Below, in pieces: positions 49,194 to 58,626 of a stretch of 64,000 nt of DNA. The notes under the pieces were generated by a model. It was not told the origin of the DNA, searched no databases, and saw only the letters and a program-made list of their open reading frames with translations. Source of the stretch: Spirosoma taeanense (GTDB taxonomy: Bacteria; Bacteroidota; Bacteroidia; Cytophagales; Spirosomataceae); NCBI RefSeq assembly GCF_013127955.1, contig NZ_CP053435.1, positions 1,116,001 through 1,180,000 on the forward strand, written 5' to 3'. How positions within the stretch are numbered: the stretch's first letter is position 1; each line of letters opens with the position of its first letter. The position numbers were made by a program, and so were the translations under genes.

Positions 49194-50501
49194 ATGAAAC
49201 CGTTTACCGATCAACTGGCACTGACCGTCATAGCTCCAATTGATGAGGCAAAACGAGCGTCGCTGGAAACTATACTGGCTGCTATCGAAGCGGACGTAGA
49301 GGCTAATCTGATTATTCCCTTCAAGCAATTACCGGGTGTTCATTTTGCGCGGTTAGTCATTTTGCCCGCGTTTACCGACAACCAGAACCGAACGACGCCC
49401 GCGCAACTGGCCTATAGCTGCAATTTTGACACGTCTCTGGACGTGCACCTGCAGGAGATAACCAGTCCGGCTACGTTAGCGGGTTTTCACCGTGTTTTTG
49501 GCTGCTGTACGGGTTATAACGCGTCGGGCTCACCGGAAAAAGCAATCCGGCAATTCGTTCATAACCATAAACAGCCTATTCAGACCTTCTACCGGGGGCA
49601 TCGGGGGATGTCGGTGAGCCAGATTCAGGACGAAAACGGGGTACGTACGCTAATTCAGGAGTATCTGGAGCAGCCGCAGACGGCTAACCAGACAGCCAAT
49701 CAACTCAAAGCAGGTATAGATGCCTACATCGCCCGGCATAAACCCGGCTGGCGACCAACGGCCGATGTTAAGCTCCCGCATCTGGCTGCATCGGCTGTCA
49801 AGTACGTAGGTATTGGCTTGCTGGTATTGCTGTTCGTGTTAATCGGCTGGCTACTGGGCTGGTGGGGTATCGTTGGGTTCCTTTTGGCGGTGGCTTTGGG
49901 TGTGCTGTACCTGCGTTATCTGGAGAAGAAGGCCATTCCATTATCCGAGGGGGATATAACTTTTGAGGACGTAGAAGCTTTAACGGAACGGGAAGACCTC
50001 GTTGTTCAGAACCAGCTGACTCACCTGATTGAACTGCAGCCGGGACTGTTCCGGCGGAGTCTGCAGCGGCTGGCCCTCGGTGCGCTGCAACTGCTGGCTA
50101 CTTATACGTACAACCAGGGGCGGCTCGGCGATATTGGCACAATTCATTTTGCCCGCTGGCTACTCATCGACCGGGGAAAACGGCTGTTGTTTTTCAGCAA
50201 TTTTGATGGTAGCTGGGAAAATTACCTCGGCGATTTTGTGGATCGGGCTGCTGTGGGTCTAACTCTGGCCTGGAGCAATACGCAGGAATTTCCCCGAACC
50301 CGATTTCTGATTCTGGACGGCGCGACCGACGAGGAACGGTTTAAACAGTGGACCCGGAAGCATCAGATCTTAACGCAGGTCTGGTACAGTGCTTACAAGG
50401 GTCTGACTGTCAAAAATATTATACAGAACCATGCTATTGTTCGCGGAATAGGGCAACCCATGACGCCCCGCCAAACCGCCGACTGGTTAACCTTGCTATA
50501 A
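49194..50501 (+). CDS. Membrane protein with a duplicated domain, DyP partner
   Basis: Encodes 435 residues. The N-terminal domain (about 1-165) contains GVHFARLVILPAF and LAYSCNFDTSLDVHLQEI; the C-terminal domain (about 265-435) contains GTIHFARWLLIDRG and LLFFSNFDGSWENYLGDF. The same order (HFAR, hydrophobic strand, NFD, helix) shows an internal duplication of one alpha/beta domain. Two hydrophobic spans (about 202-224 and 226-248) separate the copies. The fold may be a ferredoxin-like alpha/beta barrel like that of DyP peroxidases, which would fit its neighbour. One base separates it from the DyP gene, so they are translated as a unit. No function is established. Confidence 0.75.
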   Translation: MKPFTDQLALTVIAPIDEAKRASLETILAAIEADVEANLIIPFKQLPGVHFARLVILPAFTDNQNRTTPAQLAYSCNFDTSLDVHLQEITSPATLAGFHRVFGCCTGYNASGSPEKAIRQFVHNHKQPIQTFYRGHRGMSVSQIQDENGVRTLIQEYLEQPQTANQTANQLKAGIDAYIARHKPGWRPTADVKLPHLAASAVKYVGIGLLVLLFVLIGWLLGWWGIVGFLLAVALGVLYLRYLEKKAIPLSEGDITFEDVEALTEREDLVVQNQLTHLIELQPGLFRRSLQRLALGALQLLATYTYNQGRLGDIGTIHFARWLLIDRGKRLLFFSNFDGSWENYLGDFVDRAAVGLTLAWSNTQEFPRTRFLILDGATDEERFKQWTRKHQILTQVWYSAYKGLTVKNIIQNHAIVRGIGQPMTPRQTADWLTLL

Positions 50502-50502
50502 G

Positions 50503-51930
50503 ATGGAACCGATCAATCTGGAGAAAGAGGATATGCAGGGACTGCTGATCCGGGCCTACGGAAAATTTCCCGAAGCCTGCTATCTCATGCTGCGTTTTCA
50601 GGATCCTGAGTTAGGCCGGCAGTGGCTACGTAAGCGCTTAGCCGATATTACGCCCGCCACCGTCAAACCCGCCACAACGGCGCTGCATCTGGCGTTTACG
50701 TATCCTGGTATATTGACTTTTCTGCCCAAAGCTTCGTTTACGGAATCGTTTTCGCGCGAATTCACTGAAGGTATGGTGCGGGAATCGCGCAGCCGGACTC
50801 TGGGCGATATAGACACAAACGCGCCTGACCAATGGCGTTGGGGACAGCCCGGCCGGGAACCCCATGCCGTACTGATGCTGTATGCCGCCGATAAAGCTGC
50901 GCTGGCTAATCTGTACAGGGATATTCATGAAGAGTTTCCTCACTACGGCATTGATGAACAGATCCGGTTAGACACCCGGATATTGCCGCAGGGGAAGGAG
51001 CATTTCGGGTTCCGGGATGGGCTTTCGCAGCCGTTGCTGGTGGGCCTGGGAAAAGAAGGAACGACGTCGAAAAACACCCCGTCAAGCGCCGGGCAGGACC
51101 CGAATACCATTATGCCCGGCGAGTTTATTCTGGGCTACCCGAATGAGTATCAAAAAATCCCCTTTAGCCCAACCCTTCGGCTCGGCGATACTGAATTTGA
51201 TTTCGGCCGGAATGGAAGTTACCTGGTCTTTCGGGAACTGGAGCAGAAGGTGCAGGATTTCTGGCAATTTGCTGTGAAGGCCGCGAACGAAAACACGCAC
51301 TTTGCGGGGAAAGACGCGGTTTACGTAGCGTCTAAATTTGTAGGACGATGGCCTAATGGGAATCCATTGGCGCTGGTCGCAGAACCGACGGCACCACCCT
51401 TGGCCGATAGTCAGATGAATGCCTTTGCCTACAAAGAAGGCGATCGGGAAGGCTTTGGCTGCCCAATTGGGGCGCATATCCGGAAGGCCAATCCGAGGGA
51501 TGGGATTGACAATGACCCGGCTACGTCAATCAGCGTTTCAAAACGGCACCGGTTGCTGCGCCGGGGCCGACCATTTGGTGAGCCGCTGGCCGAAAGCATG
51601 GCTCCTGCCGATTTACTGACATCAAAGCAGGGTGGAACGCGTGGCCTTTACTTTATCTGTTTCAATACGAATATCGGTCGCCAGTTCGAGTTTATCCAGA
51701 ACGCCTGGATGAACAACGCCAAGTTCGACGGCCTGTATAATGATGTAGACCCGATTGCCGGTTTTACGTTTTTAAAAAAGAAGTACGTACGCTGCGAATT
51801 TACCATCCCAGATCATCCAGTACGCAGGAAAGTAAAATCCATCCCGCAGTTTGTGTTTGTGCGGGGCGGGGCTTACTTTTTTATGCCCGGATTTCGTGCC
51901 CTTCGGGTAATGGCAGATTCAGCGTCTTAA
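50503..51930 (+). CDS. DyP-type heme peroxidase
   Basis: Encodes 475 residues with no signal peptide. The signature GxxDG lies in HFGFRDGLSQP (G169-F-R-D172-G173; Asp172 is the distal acid), and the proximal heme ligand is probably H325 in GAHIRKANPRD. The end has the usual AGFTFLKKKYVRCEFTIPD, VFVRGGAYFFMPG. DyP enzymes oxidise dyes and other substrates with hydrogen peroxide. No encapsulin gene is close. It follows a gene for a membrane protein with a duplicated domain by 1 bp. The length (475) is longer than cytoplasmic B-type members. Confidence 0.87.
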   Translation: MEPINLEKEDMQGLLIRAYGKFPEACYLMLRFQDPELGRQWLRKRLADITPATVKPATTALHLAFTYPGILTFLPKASFTESFSREFTEGMVRESRSRTLGDIDTNAPDQWRWGQPGREPHAVLMLYAADKAALANLYRDIHEEFPHYGIDEQIRLDTRILPQGKEHFGFRDGLSQPLLVGLGKEGTTSKNTPSSAGQDPNTIMPGEFILGYPNEYQKIPFSPTLRLGDTEFDFGRNGSYLVFRELEQKVQDFWQFAVKAANENTHFAGKDAVYVASKFVGRWPNGNPLALVAEPTAPPLADSQMNAFAYKEGDREGFGCPIGAHIRKANPRDGIDNDPATSISVSKRHRLLRRGRPFGEPLAESMAPADLLTSKQGGTRGLYFICFNTNIGRQFEFIQNAWMNNAKFDGLYNDVDPIAGFTFLKKKYVRCEFTIPDHPVRRKVKSIPQFVFVRGGAYFFMPGFRALRVMADSAS

Positions 51931-51945
51931 TCCTTCAGCCCCGTG

Positions 51946-52491
51946 CTACTGAGCGCTGGTGTACAAGGCATAAAGCTTGTCGCGCGTGCGTTTCAGGCGC
52001 ATTTTCACCGCACTTTCACTGAGGTTATATTTCTTGGCAATGTCCCGAATAGATAAGCCCTGCTCATGCTTGAGCCGAAGTAAGGTGATTTCTTCATCGG
52101 GCAGGCTGTTCATGACGTTTTCCAGCAGCTCCATCCGGTCTTCAGAAGATTCGGCAGCAATCAGCGCTTCATCGTCTAGATCCTCGTCGGGAAGCGCTTC
52201 ACTGGAGTACCGTTTTCTGACCCGCAACTGATCGAGGCAGTAATGGTGAGAGATGGAATACAGCCAGGTTGAAAAAGTGGAGCGATTCTGAAAGGTGTCC
52301 AGTTTGTTGAACACTTTAATGAATATGTCCTGCGTATAATCCTGAGCCGCTTCCGGATCCTTTGTCATCGACAGACATTTCTGATACACTTTATCGACAT
52401 AACGGTTATAAAGTGTTTCAAAAGAATCCGCTTTGGGTGAATTGGAGTAATGAGTGCTGTACTGCTTACTAGCGAGGCTGTTCTGTTTCAT
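51946..52491 (-). CDS. ECF-type RNA polymerase sigma factor
   Basis: Encodes 181 residues. Sigma region 2 (SFETLYNRYVDKVYQKCLSM, DYTQDIFIKVFNKL, STWLYSISHHYCLDQLR) and region 4 (LPDEEITLLRLKHEQGLSI, then RDIAKKYNLSESAVKMRLKRTR) are both complete, with an acidic linker between (DEDLDDEALIAAESSEDR). It recruits RNA polymerase to its own promoters. No anti-sigma gene sits next to it, so control is unclear. It diverges from the Tat-type oxidoreductase gene across an AT-rich 384-bp gap. Confidence 0.92.
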   Translation of the reverse strand: MKQNSLASKQYSTHYSNSPKADSFETLYNRYVDKVYQKCLSMTKDPEAAQDYTQDIFIKVFNKLDTFQNRSTFSTWLYSISHHYCLDQLRVRKRYSSEALPDEDLDDEALIAAESSEDRMELLENVMNSLPDEEITLLRLKHEQGLSIRDIAKKYNLSESAVKMRLKRTRDKLYALYTSAQ

Positions 52492-52875
52492 TGGTAAAGG
52501 TAAATAGAATTAACAATGGGTTTAACAATCCTTGAGCCCTTTGGATTATTTAGAGTAATAAATCGGTATATCAGTCACATTTAAAAAAATGAGCGAATAC
52601 CCTTATATTTTGACGTTATTTTAACTTATTTACTATTTAATTGAATTTTTGAGAGATTAAATGGCTATAGTTCATATAATGTAGCTACATTAGTTACTTA
52701 CTAAATTTACTTTTCGGTATCGTTAATCGCTATTTATATTGACAGAAATAAACGAGTGTAAAAGCCTATTATATAGGTAGGAATGGAGATTTAAGCGCTT
52801 TTTTACCAAACTGTATTCGGTTCAACCGAGGAGTTTCCCGGTTGTTTAGGCCCTTACTTTTTCTGTTCTAACAAG
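52492..52875. promoter_or_regulatory. AT-rich divergent control region
   Basis: No gene. The interval is very AT-rich and contains a perfect 16-bp palindrome TAATGTAGCTACATTA (52677-52692) that could be an operator for one or both flanking genes. I cannot place promoters firmly. Confidence 0.4.
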
Positions 52876-54195
52876 ATGTCCTCATCTCGACGTGCGTTTC
52901 TTCATCAATCGGGTCAACTGCTTGCCGGCGCAGGTCTGACAGCCACCTTCCCGATCCCAACTGAGCGTACTGCGCCCCCTTCCGACACCATTCGCATTGG
53001 CCTGATTGGCGTAAACAGTATGGGTTGGGCCGATCTAACGTCGATGCTCAAAAGTCCGGGCGCTATGTGTGTGGCCCTAAGTGATGTTGACAGCAATGTG
53101 TTAAACAAACGAGCTAATGAGTTAGAGAAGCTGACGGGCAAACGGGTGAGTCTTTATGCTGATTTTCGTAAACTGCTGGATGATAAAACTATTGACGCCG
53201 TCATCGTCGGAACGCCTGACCACTGGCATTGTCTGCCGATGGTGTATGCCTGCCAGGCCGGAAAAGATGTGTATGTCGAAAAGCCGCTGGCTAATTCCAT
53301 TCAGGAGTGCGATCTGATGGTGGCTGCAGCTAAGCGATATAACCGCATCGTTCAGGTAGGGCAGTGGCAGCGCAGTGGCGAACACTGGAAAGCAGCACTG
53401 GCTTACGTTCAGGCCGGTCATATCGGCACCGTTCGCTCGGTGAAAACCTGGGCGTTCATGAACTACGGTAAAGAGTTTCCAATTCGGCCCGATGAGCCCG
53501 TACCGGCGGGCGTTGATTATGATATGTGGCTTGGGCCCGCGCCCCGGCGTCCGTTCAACCGCAACCGGTTTCATGGTACGTTCCGCTATTTCTGGGATTA
53601 TGCCGGAGGGCTGATGACCGACTGGGGCGCGCACATGATCGATGTGGCACTTTGGGGCATGAACGTAACGGCGCCCCGCTCGGTAGTGGCAACCGGCGGC
53701 AAATTCGGGTTCCCTGACCAGGCGGGCGAAACCCCCGACACCCTTCAGGCACTCTATGATTTTGGTTCGTTTTCACTGCTCTGGGAGCAGTCTCTGGGTA
53801 CCATGCGTGGTCCATACGACCGGGATCATGGCGTCGCGTTTATTGGAAACCTGGGCACGGTGGTCATTGATCGGAGCAAATGGGAAGTGCTGCCCGAAGT
53901 GGAAGCCGGTCGGTACCTGACACCGGCCATGCCGATTCAGTACGGTGGCGGCCGGGACCTCGACAATCATACCCGTAACTTTCTGGACTGCATCCGGTCT
54001 CGCCAGCAACCCAATTGCCCGGCCGAGGCAGGGCGTAACGTAGCGCTGCACGCGCAGTTAGGTAATATCTCGTATCGAACAGGCCATAAACTAATCTGGG
54101 ACGCCAGTCAGGGTAAAATCGTTGGTGATGAGCCGGCGCAGGCGTTGGCCCAGGCCCGTTATCGTTCTCCCTGGGCGCTGCCTAAACTGTCCTGA
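52876..54195 (+). CDS. Tat-exported Gfo/Idh/MocA-family oxidoreductase
   Basis: Encodes 439 residues. The N-terminus SSSRRAFLHQSGQLLAGAG is a twin-arginine signal. Then Rossmann IRIGLIGVNSMGW, GTPDHWHCLPMVYACQAGKD with the EKPLANS motif (YVEKPLANSIQE) and the C-terminal domain with DWGAHMIDVALWGM. Exported members with these features act on sugars in the periplasm, folded with bound NAD(P). A common clade in Bacteroidota but substrate unknown. It follows the sigma-factor divergent region. Confidence 0.9.
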   Translation: MSSSRRAFLHQSGQLLAGAGLTATFPIPTERTAPPSDTIRIGLIGVNSMGWADLTSMLKSPGAMCVALSDVDSNVLNKRANELEKLTGKRVSLYADFRKLLDDKTIDAVIVGTPDHWHCLPMVYACQAGKDVYVEKPLANSIQECDLMVAAAKRYNRIVQVGQWQRSGEHWKAALAYVQAGHIGTVRSVKTWAFMNYGKEFPIRPDEPVPAGVDYDMWLGPAPRRPFNRNRFHGTFRYFWDYAGGLMTDWGAHMIDVALWGMNVTAPRSVVATGGKFGFPDQAGETPDTLQALYDFGSFSLLWEQSLGTMRGPYDRDHGVAFIGNLGTVVIDRSKWEVLPEVEAGRYLTPAMPIQYGGGRDLDNHTRNFLDCIRSRQQPNCPAEAGRNVALHAQLGNISYRTGHKLIWDASQGKIVGDEPAQALAQARYRSPWALPKLS

Positions 54196-54323
54196 ATGTC
54201 ACCCTCAACGGATGAGTAAGGTGAGCCCATTTTCAAACAAATTCCTCTTTTCATTAAACTTTTGCGGTGGTTACAAAGTCCATAGAGTGGTTTTTACCTT
54301 TATCCACTAAATTGACTTGAATC

Positions 54324-55091
54324 ATGAAACGCATAACAAGCCTATTATTTATCCTGATTTGGTTTCCTGTTCTCAGCTATGCGCAGGGCGCGGGGAATCT
54401 GATGCAGGCCGTGCTGGATGGAATCAATTCAGCTACCTTGTCTGATGCGCAGGTGGCGGCCTATTCGCGTCAGGCCGTCCAGCAGATGGACGCTAAAAAT
54501 CCGGTAGCGGGGCCAAATGACCCCTATACCCAACGCCTGAACCGAATCGTCAGTCGGCACCGCACCATGGGTGGGCTGCCTCTCAACTATAAAGTTTATA
54601 AAATTGCGGATGTTAACGCCTTTGCAACGGCCGATGGGAGTGTACGGGTGTTTAAGGGGTTAATGGACATCATGACCGACAATGAACTGCTGGCCATTAT
54701 GGGCCATGAGATTGGCCACGTGATTAACCATGACTCACGCGATGCTATGAAAAGGGCGCTTCGGCGCTCCGCGATACGGAATGTCGGTGCGTCAACGTCG
54801 GGCCTGATTGGCCAACTGTCGCGGTCGCAGCTGGGTGGTCTGGCCGATTATCTGGCAGGGGCGTCGTTCAGCCGCCAGCAGGAAACCGAAGCCGATGATT
54901 ACAGCTATAATTTTCTGAAGCGTAATGGCTACAACGTAATGGCGCTGGCCACGTCGTTCGAGAAGCTGGCGAAGCTGAGTGGGGGTAAGCAGGGTGGACG
55001 TATTACGACGTTTCTGTCCAGCCACCCCGACAGCCGGACTCGGGCTGAACGTATCCGTACTCGCGCCCGTCGCGACGGACTGGCCCGTTGA
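54324..55091 (+). CDS. M48-family metalloprotease
   Basis: Encodes 255 residues. Signal peptide (KRITSLLFILIWFPVLSYAQ). Zinc motif H128-E129-x-x-H132 in MGHEIGHVINH, and the third ligand Glu in the later RQQETEADDYSYNFL. The arrangement is that of periplasmic Loi/BepA-type M48 peptidases lacking membrane spans. It would cleave misfolded envelope proteins. Short length (255) implies a minimal catalytic domain. Confidence 0.88.
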   Translation: MKRITSLLFILIWFPVLSYAQGAGNLMQAVLDGINSATLSDAQVAAYSRQAVQQMDAKNPVAGPNDPYTQRLNRIVSRHRTMGGLPLNYKVYKIADVNAFATADGSVRVFKGLMDIMTDNELLAIMGHEIGHVINHDSRDAMKRALRRSAIRNVGASTSGLIGQLSRSQLGGLADYLAGASFSRQQETEADDYSYNFLKRNGYNVMALATSFEKLAKLSGGKQGGRITTFLSSHPDSRTRAERIRTRARRDGLAR

Positions 55092-55155
55092 ACGTAACCG
55101 CGAAATTTTAAACGGCATAGTAACGGCATTCTTAATGCGGAGATGCCGTTGTTTG

Positions 55156-55198
55156 AGCCGTCTGCTGTCTGATAAAGTTTATCAGACAGCAGACGGCT
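55156..55198. repeat. Perfect 21-bp palindrome after the M48 gene
   Basis: Arms AGCCGTCTGCTGTCTGATAAA and its exact complement (listed as 55156-55176 and 55178-55198) are separated by one base. The RNA would form a very long hairpin, and the DNA could extrude a cruciform. Only two T follow, so it is not a classic terminator. A second inverted repeat AACGGCAT / ATGCCGTT lies just before (about 55122-55150). Confidence 0.8.
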
Positions 55199-55230
55199 TA
55201 TTCACAATAAGCTTATTGGAAGGGAATCCA

Positions 55231-55827
55231 ATGAAAAACTTCAGTTACGTAGTTAGCCTGTTACTTCTTGTTGGCTGCTCAACGAAGCCGGAAACGACTC
55301 AATCGACAGGGGCGGATTCCGCCCGGGCAGCGGTCAATACCAGTAGTACACAAACAGGGGAGGTTTCATCTGAGAAATCAATGCCCCAAAGCAGCCCTTC
55401 GTCTCGTGCTGGTAGGTGGACGTACGAAGAACGGGCTGATCAAACCGGTAGTCGGGTTTATAAGGCGTCAATCACGTCGCCGGATGTATTACAGTTCGGG
55501 TTTCCGTATGCCGGTGGGTCAACCGCGATGCTGACAATCCGGAAGCGCGACGAGAGCACGAACGTTTATCTGGAAGTATCGAAAGGCCAGTTTAACCGGA
55601 GTTTCGAAGGCGGCAATGCCCGCATCCGGTTCGATGGCAAACCAGCTCAATCCTATTCCTTCTCGGCGGCAGAGAACGGTCGGGCCAACATCATCTTCTT
55701 CGACGCTGAACAGAAGCTCATCAACCAGATGAAAGCTGCCCGAACGATGGTGATTGAAATCGGGTTCTACGCCCAGGGCACACGACAGATCAGTTTCAAT
55801 ACAGCCGGTCTGAAATGGACTCGCTAA
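55231..55827 (+). CDS. Predicted lipoprotein of unknown function
   Basis: Encodes 198 residues from the ATG at 55231. The N-terminus KNFSYVVSLLLLVGCSTKPE has a lipobox (LVGC) with lipidation expected at Cys17. A Ser/Thr-rich linker (to about residue 70) precedes a beta-rich domain: WTYEERADQTGSRVYKASI, FPYAGGSTAMLTIRKRDES and the end GTRQISFNTAGLKW. I do not recognise the family by name; the pattern is shared by many Bacteroidota envelope lipoproteins. The frame is open well upstream but that part overlaps the palindrome and has no plausible leader. Confidence 0.75.
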   Translation: MKNFSYVVSLLLLVGCSTKPETTQSTGADSARAAVNTSSTQTGEVSSEKSMPQSSPSSRAGRWTYEERADQTGSRVYKASITSPDVLQFGFPYAGGSTAMLTIRKRDESTNVYLEVSKGQFNRSFEGGNARIRFDGKPAQSYSFSAAENGRANIIFFDAEQKLINQMKAARTMVIEIGFYAQGTRQISFNTAGLKWTR

Positions 55828-55947
55828 GCTGGGGTCGTCTCTAATCACGGTAACGGTTTGTTACGTCATATACGCTTTTCAATCGGATTTTGTAGTGACT
55901 TTCGCGAACGAAAAGTACCTTCGGGCCACTCCCTCTTTGCGATCGTC

Positions 55948-58608
55948 ATGCATCTATTCCGGTTTAGCGTAACCTGTTTGTTCCTTATTCTGAGCCTGAC
56001 CGCCCTGGCGCAGAAACGCGCCTATCGCCACCGCTCCGACCGGCAGGCGCTCAATGACAAATCCTCAACCATCATGCCCTATAACCGGCTGGTTAAATCA
56101 GCCGGAACGGTTCTTACGTACGGCGACCCGAAACTGGAAAACCATACCCTCGACCTTGCGTTATTACCGGGCGGCACTCAGATCGTAATCGAAGATCGCT
56201 ACGGAATTGCCGTGCTGGACCGGGTCAGCCGTAAACTAATTCACCAATGGATGTTTCGGGAGGTTCCGGCCTACAGGGCTATGATGAGCACGTACTCAGG
56301 GATTGAGGCTTTTACGTACCGGAACAAAACCTATATCGTCTGGGGTGCGTCGGAGCGGGAGCGGGGCAAGTCGGGGGTGATGATTGCGACCTGGGCTAAC
56401 GGGAAAATTGGCGACGTAGAGCTTCTTCCGTTTGCGGCCGTAGCGCCCGCACCCATTGCGCTTCCCAACGACGTCGCGGTCAGTCTGGAATCGGGCGAGC
56501 CGTATCTGTATGTTGCGCTGAACGGCAATAACCAGCTGGCGAAAATCCGTTTTGCTGACCGGCAGGTGGTTTGGACAGCCCCAACCGGCGTAGCTCCGTT
56601 TGGCGTAGCCGTTACTGGTGAGCGGGTTTACGTAACCAACTGGGCCGGGCCTTTGCCCACTGCCGATTCGGCCAGCAGGCAGGAAACGGCGGGTGTGCCG
56701 TGGGGCAGCGCTTATGTCGATCCGCGCACGGGCGCCATAGTCCAGGGCTCGGTTTCGATCGTTGACCGCAGCAATGGCAAGGCTGAAAAAGAGGTCAGGG
56801 TCGGGCTGCATCCCAACGCAATTGTCAGCAGCCGCGATGGGCGGTTCGTGTTCGTCGCCAACGGCAATAGCGATAACGTATCAGTTATTGACGCCCAGGC
56901 GCAGCAGGTGACCGACTCGATCAGCGTCGGTTTGTTTCAGGGGCAGACGTCCTATATCGGCAGTACGCCCAACGCGCTGGCTCTTGACTCGGCGGGCACA
57001 ACACTTTACGTCGCCAATGGTCTCGACAACGCCCTGGCGGTCGTATCGCTGGCTGAAAGACAGGTGCAGGGCTACATTCCGACGCAGGCTTATCCCGGTG
57101 GTATTCTGTGCTCCGGCAAAGAGTTGTACGTTGCCAACCTCGAAGGCAACGGGTCCCGCATTGCGACGGCGGTCGAAACCGGCAGCGACCCGAAGCAGTT
57201 GGCCTTTACATCGCACCGGCAGTTGGCAACACTCTCGATCCTGAACGTACCTACCGAGGCCGAACTGGCGCGCTACACGGATGAGGTTCGTAAGATGAGT
57301 CTGCAGTTCCGGCTGGCGCTGGCCGAGCAGCTGCCACGGCCCAACGTACCGCCCCGACCAGTTCCGGAGCGTATTGGCGAACCATCGGTGTTCAGCCATG
57401 TGCTCTACATCATCAAGGAAAACCGCACCTACGATCAGGTGCTGGGCGATATACCGCAGGGGCGGGGCATGCCGTCGCTTTGCGTGTTTGGCGATAGCGT
57501 AACGCCGAATCAGCACCAGCTAACCCGCGAGTTTATGCTGCTCGATAACTATTACGTATCGGGTAAGTCATCGGCCGAAGGGCACCACTGGGCCGATGCC
57601 GCCATGGTAACGGATTACACCGAAAAAAGCGTCCGGGCGTGGTTTCGGTCGTATCCGCACGTGCTGTATGACGCACTGGTGTACAATAAAAAAGGCCTGA
57701 TCTGGAACAACGCCCTCGACCACGGCAAAACCGTCCGCATCTACGGCGAAGCCTGTACGTGCCGGTTCGACAAGAAGCAGTACGACTGGCAAAAGCTCTT
57801 TCAGATGCGGCAGACGAGCCAGCCGTTCTCCTTTACGAACACCACGACCATCTCGCGGGTGCAGCCGATCCTGTCCATGGATTTCCCCGGCTGCGACGAC
57901 GAAACCATCAGCGATCAGATGCGGGCCGACGCCTTTATCCGCGAACTGAACGAAACGGCCGCCCGTCCCGGCGACGAATGGCCCAACCTGATGGTCATGT
58001 CGCTGCCGAACGACCATACGTCGGGGACGAGCCCTCAGTTTCCAACGCCCCGCGCGATGGTGGCCGATAATGACCTGGCGGTGGGCCGGATTGTCGAGGC
58101 CGTTCAGCGCAGCCGGTTTGCGGCCAATACGGTTATTTTTATCACCGAAGACGACTCACAGGCTGGTTGGGACCACGTATCGGCCTACCGCACGACAGGG
58201 TACGTAATCAGTCCGTACTCACGGCTTCGCCGGACGGTACACACGAATTACAACCAGACATCCATGGTGCGCACTATCGAACAGATTCTGGGATTGCCAC
58301 CCATGAACGTCATCGACGCGACGGCCCTGCCCATGTTCGACTGCTTCACCGACAAGGCTGATCTGACGCCGTTCACGGCCTTACCAAACCGAATTCGGCT
58401 CGATGAGATGAATAAGCCCTTGACCTCGCTGACTGGTGCTGCGCTCAATTTTGCCAGGCTGTCGATCAAAAACGCGGAGAAAGGTATGGACCGGGGCAAC
58501 GACGATCAGATGAACCGGATTCTGTGGTTTGCTGCAAAAGGTAAAGTTCCGTATCCAAAAGCCTACGCCGGTTCGGCTAAAGATAAGGACGATGACGACG
58601 ATGATTAA
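55948..58608 (+). CDS. Exported YVTN beta-propeller and phosphoesterase fusion
   Basis: Encodes 886 residues from the ATG at 55948, preferred because a signal peptide follows (LFRFSVTCLFLILSLTALAQ). Residues about 60-430 form a YVTN-type propeller (for example FVANGNSDNVSVIDAQAQQV, TLYVANGLDNALAVVSLAER). From about 470 to 830 a phosphoesterase domain of the alkaline phosphatase superfamily follows: LYIIKENRTYDQVLGDIPQG, the metal-site residues in ITEDDSQAGWDH and a VISPYSR segment. The end is highly acidic (KDKDDDDDD). Such fusions are common in Bacteroidota; the substrate is unknown. It is extracytoplasmic. Confidence 0.88.
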   Translation: MHLFRFSVTCLFLILSLTALAQKRAYRHRSDRQALNDKSSTIMPYNRLVKSAGTVLTYGDPKLENHTLDLALLPGGTQIVIEDRYGIAVLDRVSRKLIHQWMFREVPAYRAMMSTYSGIEAFTYRNKTYIVWGASERERGKSGVMIATWANGKIGDVELLPFAAVAPAPIALPNDVAVSLESGEPYLYVALNGNNQLAKIRFADRQVVWTAPTGVAPFGVAVTGERVYVTNWAGPLPTADSASRQETAGVPWGSAYVDPRTGAIVQGSVSIVDRSNGKAEKEVRVGLHPNAIVSSRDGRFVFVANGNSDNVSVIDAQAQQVTDSISVGLFQGQTSYIGSTPNALALDSAGTTLYVANGLDNALAVVSLAERQVQGYIPTQAYPGGILCSGKELYVANLEGNGSRIATAVETGSDPKQLAFTSHRQLATLSILNVPTEAELARYTDEVRKMSLQFRLALAEQLPRPNVPPRPVPERIGEPSVFSHVLYIIKENRTYDQVLGDIPQGRGMPSLCVFGDSVTPNQHQLTREFMLLDNYYVSGKSSAEGHHWADAAMVTDYTEKSVRAWFRSYPHVLYDALVYNKKGLIWNNALDHGKTVRIYGEACTCRFDKKQYDWQKLFQMRQTSQPFSFTNTTTISRVQPILSMDFPGCDDETISDQMRADAFIRELNETAARPGDEWPNLMVMSLPNDHTSGTSPQFPTPRAMVADNDLAVGRIVEAVQRSRFAANTVIFITEDDSQAGWDHVSAYRTTGYVISPYSRLRRTVHTNYNQTSMVRTIEQILGLPPMNVIDATALPMFDCFTDKADLTPFTALPNRIRLDEMNKPLTSLTGAALNFARLSIKNAEKGMDRGNDDQMNRILWFAAKGKVPYPKAYAGSAKDKDDDDDD

Positions 58609-58626
58609 GACACCGCTCCAGTAGGC

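Noticed and set aside
54979..55230. Upstream extension of the lipoprotein gene
   Set aside because: It runs through the M48 gene end and the palindrome; the lipobox leader starts cleanly at 55231.
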